This document shows, piece by piece, positions 34,031-42,445 of a DNA stretch of 64,000 bases. The stretch spans positions 26,889-90,888 of the forward strand of contig MHBH01000066.1 in assembly GCA_001804805.1 (NCBI GenBank), given 5' to 3'. This DNA comes from Lentisphaerae bacterium GWF2_49_21 (GTDB lineage Bacteria > Verrucomicrobiota > Lentisphaeria > Victivallales > GWF2-50-93). Within the stretch, counting starts at the first letter, position 1; every line of letters begins with the position of its first letter. The position numbers were made by a program, and so were the translations under genes. A model generated the notes under the pieces. It was not told the origin of the DNA and did not search any database. It was given only the letters and a program-made list of their open reading frames with translations.

Positions 34031-35179
34031 ATGACTAGCCAGAAGAAAGTTTCAGATGCGACCGTATCCTACATACCGGAAGGTCATCAGGCCGCAGGCG
34101 GGAAAAAAATAAGGAGCGCCAGCGCGACAGGCGGCTACCAGCCTGTTGATTTTACGTATACCGAACACTATCCCGGCGCCGGAACATTCATCAAGTCCCA
34201 GGGCGAATTTTCCGAACAGCTTTACATCTACAGGCAGGGCTGGACAAAATGGACTTCGTCCATCTTCACTCCCGGCAAGACAACGATAAGGATAGGGTCC
34301 GTCAAGGAGAAAAACGACATCCTCATAGAGGACGACGGCGACGTGGATGGAATACACACCTCGATAGTCTATCTCGGCCATACGATCTTCATCATTGAAA
34401 GAGGTGCCAGGAACATCACCTTCGTCAACGGTGTGAAGACTCCGAACGCCATGCTCGACGACAAGAATCCGATTCTCCTGACTGTCGGCAAGACCACTTT
34501 CATAATCAGGCCCAAGAGGAGCATTCCCGCCAAAGGTCAGCCAAGAGGAGAATTTTTCACCCTCAAGTCCCCGAAAAGCGAACAGCAGGCGGATTTCAGG
34601 AGGTTCAACCTGCTGGGTTCGCATTCCGTATGCGACCTGAAGTTCGAAGGTCCGGAATTCGCCGGAATGATCATGCCATACGGGAAAAACCTCTACTTGA
34701 TTCCCCTGGCGGACATTACATACAACGGAAGCGCCTTGCAGGCGCTCCAGCCTGTAGAACTCGTTTCAGGCCATATCATAAACACACTGGAGGCCTCTGT
34801 CGTGATCCCCGATGGCCTGACAGGCGGAGATGTTTTTGATTTCCAGGCCCAGGCCCCTTCAAGCCTGAAGTTCACAGAGATCCTCGCATCCGAGGAGATC
34901 GGCTCGATCAAGATGAAACTCCCGCCCGCCGGGGCCACTTTCATCATAAGCAGGAAGAAGGCAAACGAATACTTCTACATAAAAAGCGAATTCATTTCCA
35001 GGGAGCATGCACAGGTGATCGTTTATGACAGATCCATCATCGTCGAAGATCTCAAAAGCAAGAACGGATCCTATGTCAATGGCGAGAAGATAAACAGGAA
35101 AGTAATATGGCCGGGGGATTTCCTGAGCGTCGGAGACAAGACGTTCCTGGTGGGGTACTCCGTCAAAAATCAAAATTAA
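34031..35179 (+). CDS. FHA-domain protein with two FHA-like halves
   Basis: 382 residues from the ATG at 34031 (GGGGG about 6 bp upstream; a TTG two codons earlier is less likely). The C-terminal domain (about 300-375) is a standard forkhead-associated phosphothreonine-binding fold with FISREHAQVIVYDRS and EDLKSKNGSYVNG. The N-terminal region (about 60-165) has a degenerate version: RIGSVKEKNDILIEDDGDVD, GIHTSIVYLGHTIFIIERG, NITFVNGVKTP. The spacer (180-290) may be a third beta domain. FHA proteins usually partner with Ser/Thr kinases or secretion systems; none is encoded nearby. The secreted-protein gene starts 20 bp downstream, so the two are probably co-transcribed. Confidence 0.82.
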   Translation: MTSQKKVSDATVSYIPEGHQAAGGKKIRSASATGGYQPVDFTYTEHYPGAGTFIKSQGEFSEQLYIYRQGWTKWTSSIFTPGKTTIRIGSVKEKNDILIEDDGDVDGIHTSIVYLGHTIFIIERGARNITFVNGVKTPNAMLDDKNPILLTVGKTTFIIRPKRSIPAKGQPRGEFFTLKSPKSEQQADFRRFNLLGSHSVCDLKFEGPEFAGMIMPYGKNLYLIPLADITYNGSALQALQPVELVSGHIINTLEASVVIPDGLTGGDVFDFQAQAPSSLKFTEILASEEIGSIKMKLPPAGATFIISRKKANEYFYIKSEFISREHAQVIVYDRSIIVEDLKSKNGSYVNGEKINRKVIWPGDFLSVGDKTFLVGYSVKNQN

Positions 35180-35199
35180 AAAAGGGGAAGAAGGTAATA

Positions 35200-35949
35200 A
35201 TGAAGAAGGTGAATCTGAAATTCCTGACCGTGATGCTTGCGCTGGCTGCATTTTCCATCTCAGCAGCCATGGCCGCCGCAAAGGATGAGAAAAAGGACGC
35301 GAAGGACAAGAAGGAGGAAGGCGAGGGAATCCAGATAAAGCTCGGCAAGGACATCAATCGCGACTGGAAGGATGTGATGTCCGACAAGTATGCGTATGGT
35401 CCGAAGCAGGACTATGATTCAAAGACGAAAGTCACGCATATCTATCTTCCATACGGGAATAATCTGAAGCTCTACGGTGAAGTCACAGGAAGATTCACGG
35501 ATCCGGTATCGGGGCATGTGGCGACATTCCACAGCGTCGACGGGAGCACGAATGCGATACTCACCTACAAGCTGGTCTTCGACAAGCCGATCGGCGATTT
35601 CATCCTGGCCGGCGGACATTTTGAATATGGGCTCAACAGGGACACCTGCGCCGGAGTCGAATTCAGCATCGATGGAAATGCATGGAGGACGATCAGGGAG
35701 GTCAAGGGCACTACAGACGGAGTCGATGAAGGTACCATTGATTCGATCTCAACTGAAGCCAAGGTCGAAAAGTTGAAGACCAGGACCCTCTACATCAGAT
35801 ATTATTCGCGCAGCATTAAAAACCCCAAGGAACTCTTTGGTCCCGCACGATGGATCAAGCTCTGGATGGCTGGAGATCCTGCCTGGGGTGATGTGGCGAC
35901 CACGTTTTTCAAGATTCAGCCGCAGATTTGGGTGACGGCCGCGAAATGA
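35200..35949 (+). CDS. Secreted protein of unknown function
   Basis: 249 residues from MKKVNLKFLTVMLALAAFSI; the signal peptide ends near SAAMAA-A. A Lys/Asp/Glu-rich linker (AKDEKKDAKDKKEEGEG) leads to a domain of about 200 residues with many beta strands (THIYLPYGNNLKLYGEVTGR, ATFHSVDGSTNAILTYKLVF, GDFILAGGHFEYGLNRDTCA, VEFSIDGNAWRTI, TLYIRYYSRS, ARWIKLWMAGD). The spacing suggests a galactose-binding/discoidin-like beta sandwich, i.e. possible carbohydrate binding, which is inference only. AAGAAGG lies upstream of the ATG. A GTAGGTGCG family repeat begins 2 bp after the stop. Confidence 0.7.
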   Translation: MKKVNLKFLTVMLALAAFSISAAMAAAKDEKKDAKDKKEEGEGIQIKLGKDINRDWKDVMSDKYAYGPKQDYDSKTKVTHIYLPYGNNLKLYGEVTGRFTDPVSGHVATFHSVDGSTNAILTYKLVFDKPIGDFILAGGHFEYGLNRDTCAGVEFSIDGNAWRTIREVKGTTDGVDEGTIDSISTEAKVEKLKTRTLYIRYYSRSIKNPKELFGPARWIKLWMAGDPAWGDVATTFFKIQPQIWVTAAK

Positions 35950-35950
35950 A

Positions 35951-36008
35951 GGTAGGTGCGGGCTTCAGCCTGCACCAGTATTTATGGTACAGCCTGAAGG
36001 CCGTACCT
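35951..36008 (+). repeat. GTAGGTACG family repeat
   Basis: GGTAGGTGCGGGCTTCAGCC-TGCACC followed by ATGGTACAGCCTGAAGGCCG-TACCTGC, starting directly after the secreted-protein stop codon and ending near the ribosome site of the GH38 gene. Confidence 0.78.
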
Positions 36009-36025
36009 GCTTATAAGGAATTGAA

Positions 36026-38830
36026 ATGAAGACAAAAGTTCATATCGTGGCAAACAACCACATCGACAGGGAATGGACCTACGACGCACAACTGACCAGG
36101 ATGCTCACCGTGAAGTTCTTCGAGGACCTCCTCGAGACTTTCAAGAAAATCCCTGACTTCCAGTTCGTGCTGGATTCGCAGGCCGTCCCCCTTGAAGACT
36201 ATCTCGAAATGTTTCCGGAAAAGAAAAATCTCCTGAAGAAATTCGTCTCCGCCAAAAGGCTCTGGGCCGGCCCTTGGTATTCCGCGCCCGACTGCTTCTA
36301 CCTGAACGGCGAATCGATCGTCAGGAACCTCCTCGTCGGTCACGAGGTCGCAGAATCATTCGGAAATGTCTCCAAGTTCGGATACACTCCGTTCGGCTGG
36401 GGGCAGGTTTCACAGCTCCCCCAGATATACGCGGGATTCGGGATCGACAGCGTCTTCTTCTACAGGGGCGCGGACACCATCAAGACCAATTACTATAATT
36501 GGATCGGCGCTGATGGTACAGGATCCTACTGCATAAAATATCATCGCACAAATTTCTTCGACAAGGTCTTCAGGCCGATGACCAAGAAGAGGGATTCCGT
36601 TCCGTGGGACAGGGAGATCAACTACTGCGGTAACGAAGTGCCTTTCATGTTTTGCAATGAAGGCTACAAGTATGACCACGGATTCGTCGTCGACGGTAAA
36701 TATCACATCCAGATGGACAAGATCGACAAGGCGATTGCTGAATTCGTTGAAAAGGAGAAGAACAATTTTGCAGGCGGAATCGTCCTCGGAATGAACGGCA
36801 TGGACACCTGCTTCCCTTCAAAGGAAGGACTCCTCGCCATCGACAAGGTCAAGAAGCAGAAGAACGCAGACTATGATCTCGTCTACAGCAGTCTCGACCA
36901 GTTCTCGAAGGAACTAAAGGCCGCCGTGAAGAAGAACGGCATCAGGCTTGAATCGCATGCCGGCGAGATGAGGAAGTTCGGACCCGGATTCGGCGGCCCC
37001 GGCAAGTCCGAGGTCAAGAGCACCCACTTCTATCTCGCAGCAACGCGCCCGCGCCAGAAATCCAAAAACGCCAAGGCTGAAAACATGCTCTCGAGGAATG
37101 CCGAACCTTTCGCGGCGGCAAGCTACATCCTCGGAAAGGAATATCCGAAGGAATTCATCACCACCGCCTGGAAATACCTTCTGAAATGCCATCCCCATGA
37201 CACGATCGCGGGCTGCGGCGTCGACCAGATCGAGATCGACATGATAAACAGGCTCGACCAGACGATCAACATCGCAAAGGGCGTGCTCAACATGTCCGTC
37301 CAGCATCTGCTCAAGAACATCGACAACTCGCAGATCAAAGACAACGAACTCGCACTTGTAGTATTCAATCCTTCACCTTACGCACGACGCGAACTCGTCC
37401 CGATGTGGCTGCACATTCCAGAAAAGATGGGATTCAAGGATTTCGAGATCGTCGAGAAACAGAGCGGAAAGAAACTGGATTTCGAGATCGTCGAACGCGG
37501 CGAGATGACCGACAGGATCTTCAGGGATCTCACTGACACCACCCTCTATATCTACGGTGAACTCGTCAAGATAAACCTTGATGTGGAGATCAGCGGCCTC
37601 GGCTACAAGACACTTATCGTAAGAAAGGCGCGTGCGGCAAAGGATTCCGGCAAGACGATCGTCAGCGGATACTGCATGGAGAACGAATACATGTCCGTTT
37701 CCATAAACGACGACGGCTCCCTCGACATCATCGAAAAGCAGACGGGGAAAGAGTATAAAGGCCTCCACTACTTCACCGACACCGGCGACAACGGCGATCC
37801 ATGGGTGCGTTTCGTTCCCGACGTCAACCATCTCCATTCGAGCAAGGGCGTCAAGGCGAAAGTGAAGATGCTCAGCAATTCCGCGATATCCGCACAGTTC
37901 GAGATAGAATACCAGTTCATGATCCCGAAGGGATTGAATAAGGACAAGTACAACATGGAAGGCTACTACGACTATGCAGCAAGCTCAGAAGAACTGGTGC
38001 CTTTGAAAATCAAATCGAAGCTCACTCTTGCGAGATCCGCAAAATTCCTCGACATAGAGACCGAGATCGACAACCAGTCCACGGACCATCTCGTCCAGCT
38101 TGTGTTCCCGACCGGACTCAAGACCGACAAGGTATTTGCGGAATCCGCATTCGACGTAGTTGAACGCACGATTATCAAGAACGAGAAGAACGCCGATCCC
38201 AGCCTTGTGAATGGAGAAGATCCTTTCATCAGGTTCGTTGACATGACCGACGGGAAATCCGGACTTTCGATCATCAGTGACAGCGTCAAAGGCTATGAAC
38301 CTCTCGGTGACGGTGAAAACAGCCTGGCTCTCAACCTGATCAGGTCCTACACTTCGCAGATCGTCACGATCTACGGAAGGAAGGAACGCAGGGCAGAACA
38401 GATGCTGACGCAGGCGCTTGGAATCCAGAAATTCCACTATGCCATCTATCCGCATGCCGGAACCTGGGAGAACGGATGCCTGGAACAGGCGGAGAAGATC
38501 AACTGTCCGATGATTCCGACACAGACGCACCGTAGCTTCGGGAAACTGCCCTCGGAACTGGACTTCATCAACTTCGCCTCCTCGAAACTGGCGTTCAGCT
38601 CGTTCAAGAAGGCCGACAGGGAAGATGCGGTGATTCTGCGCGTGTTCAATCCCTCGACCAAGAACGTCGAGACTGAAATCGAGTTCTTCAAGGACATCAA
38701 GAAAGCTGAAGCAGTAAATCTCAACGAAGAGAAGCTATCGAATTCTCCAGCATTAAAGCCAAACGGCAGAAAGCTGAAGGTCTCAGTCGGCCCCAAGAAG
38801 ATCGCCTCGTTCAAACTGAAATTTGGATAA
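36026..38830 (+). CDS. GH38-family alpha-mannosidase homologue lacking the usual nucleophile
   Basis: 934 residues, no signal peptide. The N-terminal GH38 barrel starts KVHIVANNHIDREWTYDAQ, with the H-x-D zinc ligands His12 and Asp14. It continues with FVLDSQAVPLEDYLEMFPEK, LWAGPWYSAPDCFYLNGESI and FGYTPFGWGQVSQLPQIYAG. In ordinary GH38 enzymes the catalytic Asp stands immediately before P/C-FGH; here that position is Thr121 and the His is Trp. A KCHPHDTIAGCGVDQI helix domain and C-terminal beta domains follow (LDFINFASSKLAFSSFKKAD). It resembles MngB-type bacterial GH38 proteins in layout and the 48.4 kb protein in the variant motif. It may use another residue, have changed specificity, or be non-catalytic. 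Confidence 0.8.
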   Translation: MKTKVHIVANNHIDREWTYDAQLTRMLTVKFFEDLLETFKKIPDFQFVLDSQAVPLEDYLEMFPEKKNLLKKFVSAKRLWAGPWYSAPDCFYLNGESIVRNLLVGHEVAESFGNVSKFGYTPFGWGQVSQLPQIYAGFGIDSVFFYRGADTIKTNYYNWIGADGTGSYCIKYHRTNFFDKVFRPMTKKRDSVPWDREINYCGNEVPFMFCNEGYKYDHGFVVDGKYHIQMDKIDKAIAEFVEKEKNNFAGGIVLGMNGMDTCFPSKEGLLAIDKVKKQKNADYDLVYSSLDQFSKELKAAVKKNGIRLESHAGEMRKFGPGFGGPGKSEVKSTHFYLAATRPRQKSKNAKAENMLSRNAEPFAAASYILGKEYPKEFITTAWKYLLKCHPHDTIAGCGVDQIEIDMINRLDQTINIAKGVLNMSVQHLLKNIDNSQIKDNELALVVFNPSPYARRELVPMWLHIPEKMGFKDFEIVEKQSGKKLDFEIVERGEMTDRIFRDLTDTTLYIYGELVKINLDVEISGLGYKTLIVRKARAAKDSGKTIVSGYCMENEYMSVSINDDGSLDIIEKQTGKEYKGLHYFTDTGDNGDPWVRFVPDVNHLHSSKGVKAKVKMLSNSAISAQFEIEYQFMIPKGLNKDKYNMEGYYDYAASSEELVPLKIKSKLTLARSAKFLDIETEIDNQSTDHLVQLVFPTGLKTDKVFAESAFDVVERTIIKNEKNADPSLVNGEDPFIRFVDMTDGKSGLSIISDSVKGYEPLGDGENSLALNLIRSYTSQIVTIYGRKERRAEQMLTQALGIQKFHYAIYPHAGTWENGCLEQAEKINCPMIPTQTHRSFGKLPSELDFINFASSKLAFSSFKKADREDAVILRVFNPSTKNVETEIEFFKDIKKAEAVNLNEEKLSNSPALKPNGRKLKVSVGPKKIASFKLKFG

Positions 38831-38832
38831 AA

Positions 38833-38860
38833 AGTAGGTTGGGCTTTAGCCCGACATTGG
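38833..38860 (+). repeat. Short REP-like repeat after the GH38 gene
   Basis: AAGTAGGTTGGGCTTTAGCC followed by CGACATTGG: a half unit of the GTAGGTACG family lying 3 bp after the stop codon. Confidence 0.6.
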
Positions 38861-38935
38861 TATTTCCTTTTTTTAAAAAACATATCCTATAAATAGAAAT
38901 CAAACTTTTCCATAACTGCCAATGAAAGGTACAAT

Positions 38936-41900
38936 ATGAGAAAGATGTCTTTGCTCGCATCGATATTGTCGTCGATCGTGTTTTTTCAGTCATCCGTTTA
39001 TTCCGCTGATTCCTTCAATGCTGATTTTGAAAACCTGGCCCAGCCGCCGAAGGACTGGAAGATCCAGGGGAAGGTTTCGATAGACACGCAGGAGGCAAGC
39101 AAGGGCAAGGGCTCCCTCCTTTTTGAAAGGGCCGACAAGAACGTGGACGATCCTACTTCCCTGGAGATGGAGGCGTTCCCTGTAAAGGAAGGCGTATGGG
39201 AACTATCCGTCTCATACAAGGCGGCATTATATTCCCCCGACTCATCGTATAACGGTGCAATCGCCTTTGAATCGGTTGACAGCTCCGGAAAGGTGCTCGA
39301 CAAGGATGAATTCGCCATCATCTATGGAAAGAACGAATGGAAGCTGTTCAAGAAGAACGTGGAGATTCCGGAGGGAGCTGCAACCGCAAGGTTCCGGATC
39401 GTCATGAACAAGACCTACGGCAAGTTCAGCATCGACGACCTCTCGGCGAAATATCTCTATCCGTCACCGAAATCCAGAAGCATCTTCTCGGCGATAAAAT
39501 TCTCCTCCGAATCAATTGGCAACATCTTCTATCCCGGAGACAAGACTGCCTTCAATGTCATCGTCGAATGCAGGAAGGATTGGGCGCAGGAGAACCGCGA
39601 GGTGTCATGCGTCATCTCCGACTACTGGGGCGCGGAATATACCGAGCCCGTAAAAATCAAACTCGGACCGGGCGAGAAGGTCAACACCAAGACCATCTAC
39701 AAGGGAAAATTTGATTTCAGCTCCATGAAGCTGGAGTCCGGCAAGTATTATGAGATCCACGGAACTGCGGAATTCGCAGGCGAGCCGCCTTACAAGGAAA
39801 AATCAACTTTCTCCCTGCTTCCAAAACCGGTGACGAAGAACTACAAGCCATCCGAGATCCCGTTCGTCTCAAACAGCTGGGACAACAGGATCAAAGATCA
39901 TTTCTATCTTTCGGACCGCCTCGGCCTCAGGTGGTGCGGAATCTTCGGCGGCTGGAGTGCAAAGCCCCCTTACGAACCCTCCGCCCCGGGCGTAGAACAC
40001 TGCAAGGCTCTCGGTATGGGCGCCGTACTCGGAGGCGGACCGGTGAGCGCAATTGAACAACATGGCGGCAGCTACAAGGACTTCACCGAGACCGCTCTGC
40101 GGGAGGGTGCAAAGAACCTGATCATGAAATATAAGGACACGGTTCCCCTCCTCGTCCGCATGGGCAATGAGCCGCACGGGGATGCGGAAAGAGTGAAGGA
40201 GGATCTCGTGGCATACAAGGCCGTCTACGAAGGCGTGAAGCAGGCTGATCCCAAGATAACGGTAATAGGATCTTCATGCGGAACTTCTGAGGAATTCTTC
40301 AAGCAGGGTTTCCAGAACTACCTCGACGTCTTCGATTTCCATACATACGAGGATCCCATCACCATGCGCACGATCTTCAAGAGATACGACGCGCTTTTCA
40401 AGAAATACGGCGACTGCAGGAAACCGATATGGTCCACCGAGATCGGCCTGAACGCCCAGGGCATGAGCCATATCTCCATCACACGCGACATGATAAAGAA
40501 GTTCGCTGTGTTCTTCGCAGAGGGCGGACAGCTTATGTCATGGTTCGACATATTCTATCCTGATCCGGGAACAAAGCGCGAAGGCACGAATGCTGAAGCC
40601 TTCGACGTCTTCTATACGAAATACTGCCTCTACAGCCCGAAGATGATGGCCGTCGCATACTACAACATGGTCAACGGAATCTGCATCAAGAAATTCGTCC
40701 AGGAAAAAATCTACGAAGGCGGAATTGACTCGGTCCTCTTCAGGGACAAGGACAACAAATGCCTTGCAATAATATGGAAGGAGAAAAATCCGCAGGACGT
40801 ATTCTTCCCTCTCGAAAAAGTCAGCCAGGTCAGACTCGTCAGAATAGACGGAAGTTCTGCGGAACTCGATGCCGCCGGCAAGGGACTCACTCTCACCATA
40901 TCCGAGGATCCCGTATTACTCTTCTTCGAATCGGCCAACATGAAGTTCTCCGAGAAACTGGAAAAGCCGGCGATCTCCGTATCCGAAATCAAGCCCGTGA
41001 TCAAGGGCGAGGATACGAAGATAACCTTGAACGCCGAAGGCGTCTCTTCCAATGACATTTCCCTCGTCGCACCTCCAAACTGGATCGTCAAAAGCCTTGG
41101 TGCAGAAGAAAAGAAGCTTTCATTTACGGTTACCGCTCCTGCAAACACCGACGCCAGGGAAGGAAGACTTCTTCTGGCAATGAAGAACAAGGGCGGCGAA
41201 CTTTCAATCCCAGTTCCGATAACAGGTAGGCTGTCCATGCGGATCGTCCCGGAACCCTTCAAGGATGGCGTTGCCGGACTCAAACTTATCATCAGCAACA
41301 ACTCCACCGTGAAGGATGACGTCAACTACACGATCTCGATACCTGAGGAGATCGTTATGGAAAAAGGTACCTTCAACAAGGCCGCTGCAGTACCTTTTAC
41401 CGCGACAATAAACGGTCAAACAGAAGGAAAGCTGACTCTCGAAGGAAAATCTCAGAAGGAATTCAAGTTGTCTGTTTCCAACTTTAATCCTCTCAACATC
41501 TACAAGGCCAAAGCCCTCCTTGTCGATTCGGCAGGGAAGACGATGGCCATGGAAAGGCTCATCTCGGGTTTCGTCGGCATCCAGAAAGTTAAATCTCCTC
41601 TTAAAATGGAGCTTTCGGCAGACGAGGCGGAATGGCAGAAGGCGCCAGTCCAGAACATATCCGAGGAAAGACAGTATATGATCATTGGCAGGAACTCAAA
41701 GACAAAATGGAAAGGCGTTGATGACCTTTCCGGAAAACTCCGTTACCTCTGGGATGACAGTTTCCTATACATGAGGATGGATGTAAAAGACGACAAGTAT
41801 GTCAACCAGAAGTCCGATGTCGCGATATGGAACATGGACGGACTCCAGATCCTCGTCGATTCCGCAAGGGAATCTTCAGAGAAGGGCGGAAAATACGAAT

Positions 41901-42220
41901 ACTCGTTGGCCGAAGGGACCAAAGGCCCGCAGGCGTGGTGCAACTATTCCGCAGATTCCACGACGCCCACAGGCGAGGTCAAGGATATAATCGTAAAGGT
42001 GACGAAGGCGACAGACGGCACCGGAAGCAGAACCTATGAGATTGCAATTCCATGGATCAGGCTCCTGCCGTTCAAGGCCGTACCCGGAGCAAACCTCGGC
42101 ATGTGCACCATTATCAACGAAGACGACGGTCCTCCCGGCAGGCAGAGCTTCATGGGCTGGTTCGGCTGTGCGCATTCAAAACAGCTGGATCTCGTCGGGG
42201 ATCTGATACTTCTTGAGTAG
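38936..42220 (+). CDS. Secreted clan GH-A glycoside hydrolase with CBM9-like C-terminus
   Basis: 1094 residues with a signal peptide (1-23, SSVYSA-D). Modules: CBM-like beta domain (25-175), Ig-like linker (185-295), TIM barrel (about 300-595) with probable acid/base Glu412 in RMGNEP and nucleophile Glu502 in WSTEIG, a beta domain, an NPCBM/Ig-like region (740-880), and a CBM9/DOMON-like domain (about 890-1094; GKLRYLWDDSFLYMRMDVKD, IWNMDGLQILVDSARESSEK, MGWFGCAHSKQLDLVGDLI). It aligns with residues 388-1450 of the 12.8 kb protein, thus lacking only the two first modules of that protein. AAAGG lies 8 bp upstream of the ATG. It is flanked by GH38 genes. Confidence 0.8.
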   Translation: MRKMSLLASILSSIVFFQSSVYSADSFNADFENLAQPPKDWKIQGKVSIDTQEASKGKGSLLFERADKNVDDPTSLEMEAFPVKEGVWELSVSYKAALYSPDSSYNGAIAFESVDSSGKVLDKDEFAIIYGKNEWKLFKKNVEIPEGAATARFRIVMNKTYGKFSIDDLSAKYLYPSPKSRSIFSAIKFSSESIGNIFYPGDKTAFNVIVECRKDWAQENREVSCVISDYWGAEYTEPVKIKLGPGEKVNTKTIYKGKFDFSSMKLESGKYYEIHGTAEFAGEPPYKEKSTFSLLPKPVTKNYKPSEIPFVSNSWDNRIKDHFYLSDRLGLRWCGIFGGWSAKPPYEPSAPGVEHCKALGMGAVLGGGPVSAIEQHGGSYKDFTETALREGAKNLIMKYKDTVPLLVRMGNEPHGDAERVKEDLVAYKAVYEGVKQADPKITVIGSSCGTSEEFFKQGFQNYLDVFDFHTYEDPITMRTIFKRYDALFKKYGDCRKPIWSTEIGLNAQGMSHISITRDMIKKFAVFFAEGGQLMSWFDIFYPDPGTKREGTNAEAFDVFYTKYCLYSPKMMAVAYYNMVNGICIKKFVQEKIYEGGIDSVLFRDKDNKCLAIIWKEKNPQDVFFPLEKVSQVRLVRIDGSSAELDAAGKGLTLTISEDPVLLFFESANMKFSEKLEKPAISVSEIKPVIKGEDTKITLNAEGVSSNDISLVAPPNWIVKSLGAEEKKLSFTVTAPANTDAREGRLLLAMKNKGGELSIPVPITGRLSMRIVPEPFKDGVAGLKLIISNNSTVKDDVNYTISIPEEIVMEKGTFNKAAAVPFTATINGQTEGKLTLEGKSQKEFKLSVSNFNPLNIYKAKALLVDSAGKTMAMERLISGFVGIQKVKSPLKMELSADEAEWQKAPVQNISEERQYMIIGRNSKTKWKGVDDLSGKLRYLWDDSFLYMRMDVKDDKYVNQKSDVAIWNMDGLQILVDSARESSEKGGKYEYSLAEGTKGPQAWCNYSADSTTPTGEVKDIIVKVTKATDGTGSRTYEIAIPWIRLLPFKAVPGANLGMCTIINEDDGPPGRQSFMGWFGCAHSKQLDLVGDLILLE

Positions 42221-42311
42221 CCATTATTGATAATTTCCTTTCAGGGCTTATTCTTACTCCCTGAGCTGATTTCATAAATACAATAAAACGGTTGTCGCGG
42301 AAATATGCCCG

Positions 42312-42378
42312 TTGGAGTCCAAACTTTAGTTTGTCTTAGTATTCATAATGTTACGCAAGCTGAAGCTTGTACTCCAAC
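42312..42378 (+). repeat. Palindromic intergenic repeat (GGAGTCC type)
   Basis: TTGGAGTCCAAACTTTAGTTTG and CAAGCTGAAGCTTGTACTCC form nested inverted repeats with the outer arms GTTGGAGT/ACTCCAAC. It lies in the frame of the next gene but upstream of its real start, so it is not coding. Confidence 0.7.
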
Positions 42379-42445
42379 TTTAGAAATCAGCTCAAAAGAG
42401 GCAATTTTGAAATTGCCTCGCCCTGAAAGGAAATTATTTACCAAC

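Noticed and set aside
42305..42445. N-terminal extension of the 42.4 kb GH38 protein
   Set aside because: The 47 extra codons are made of a palindromic intergenic repeat and precede the conserved start MKPKYIFHFLGNAHLD.
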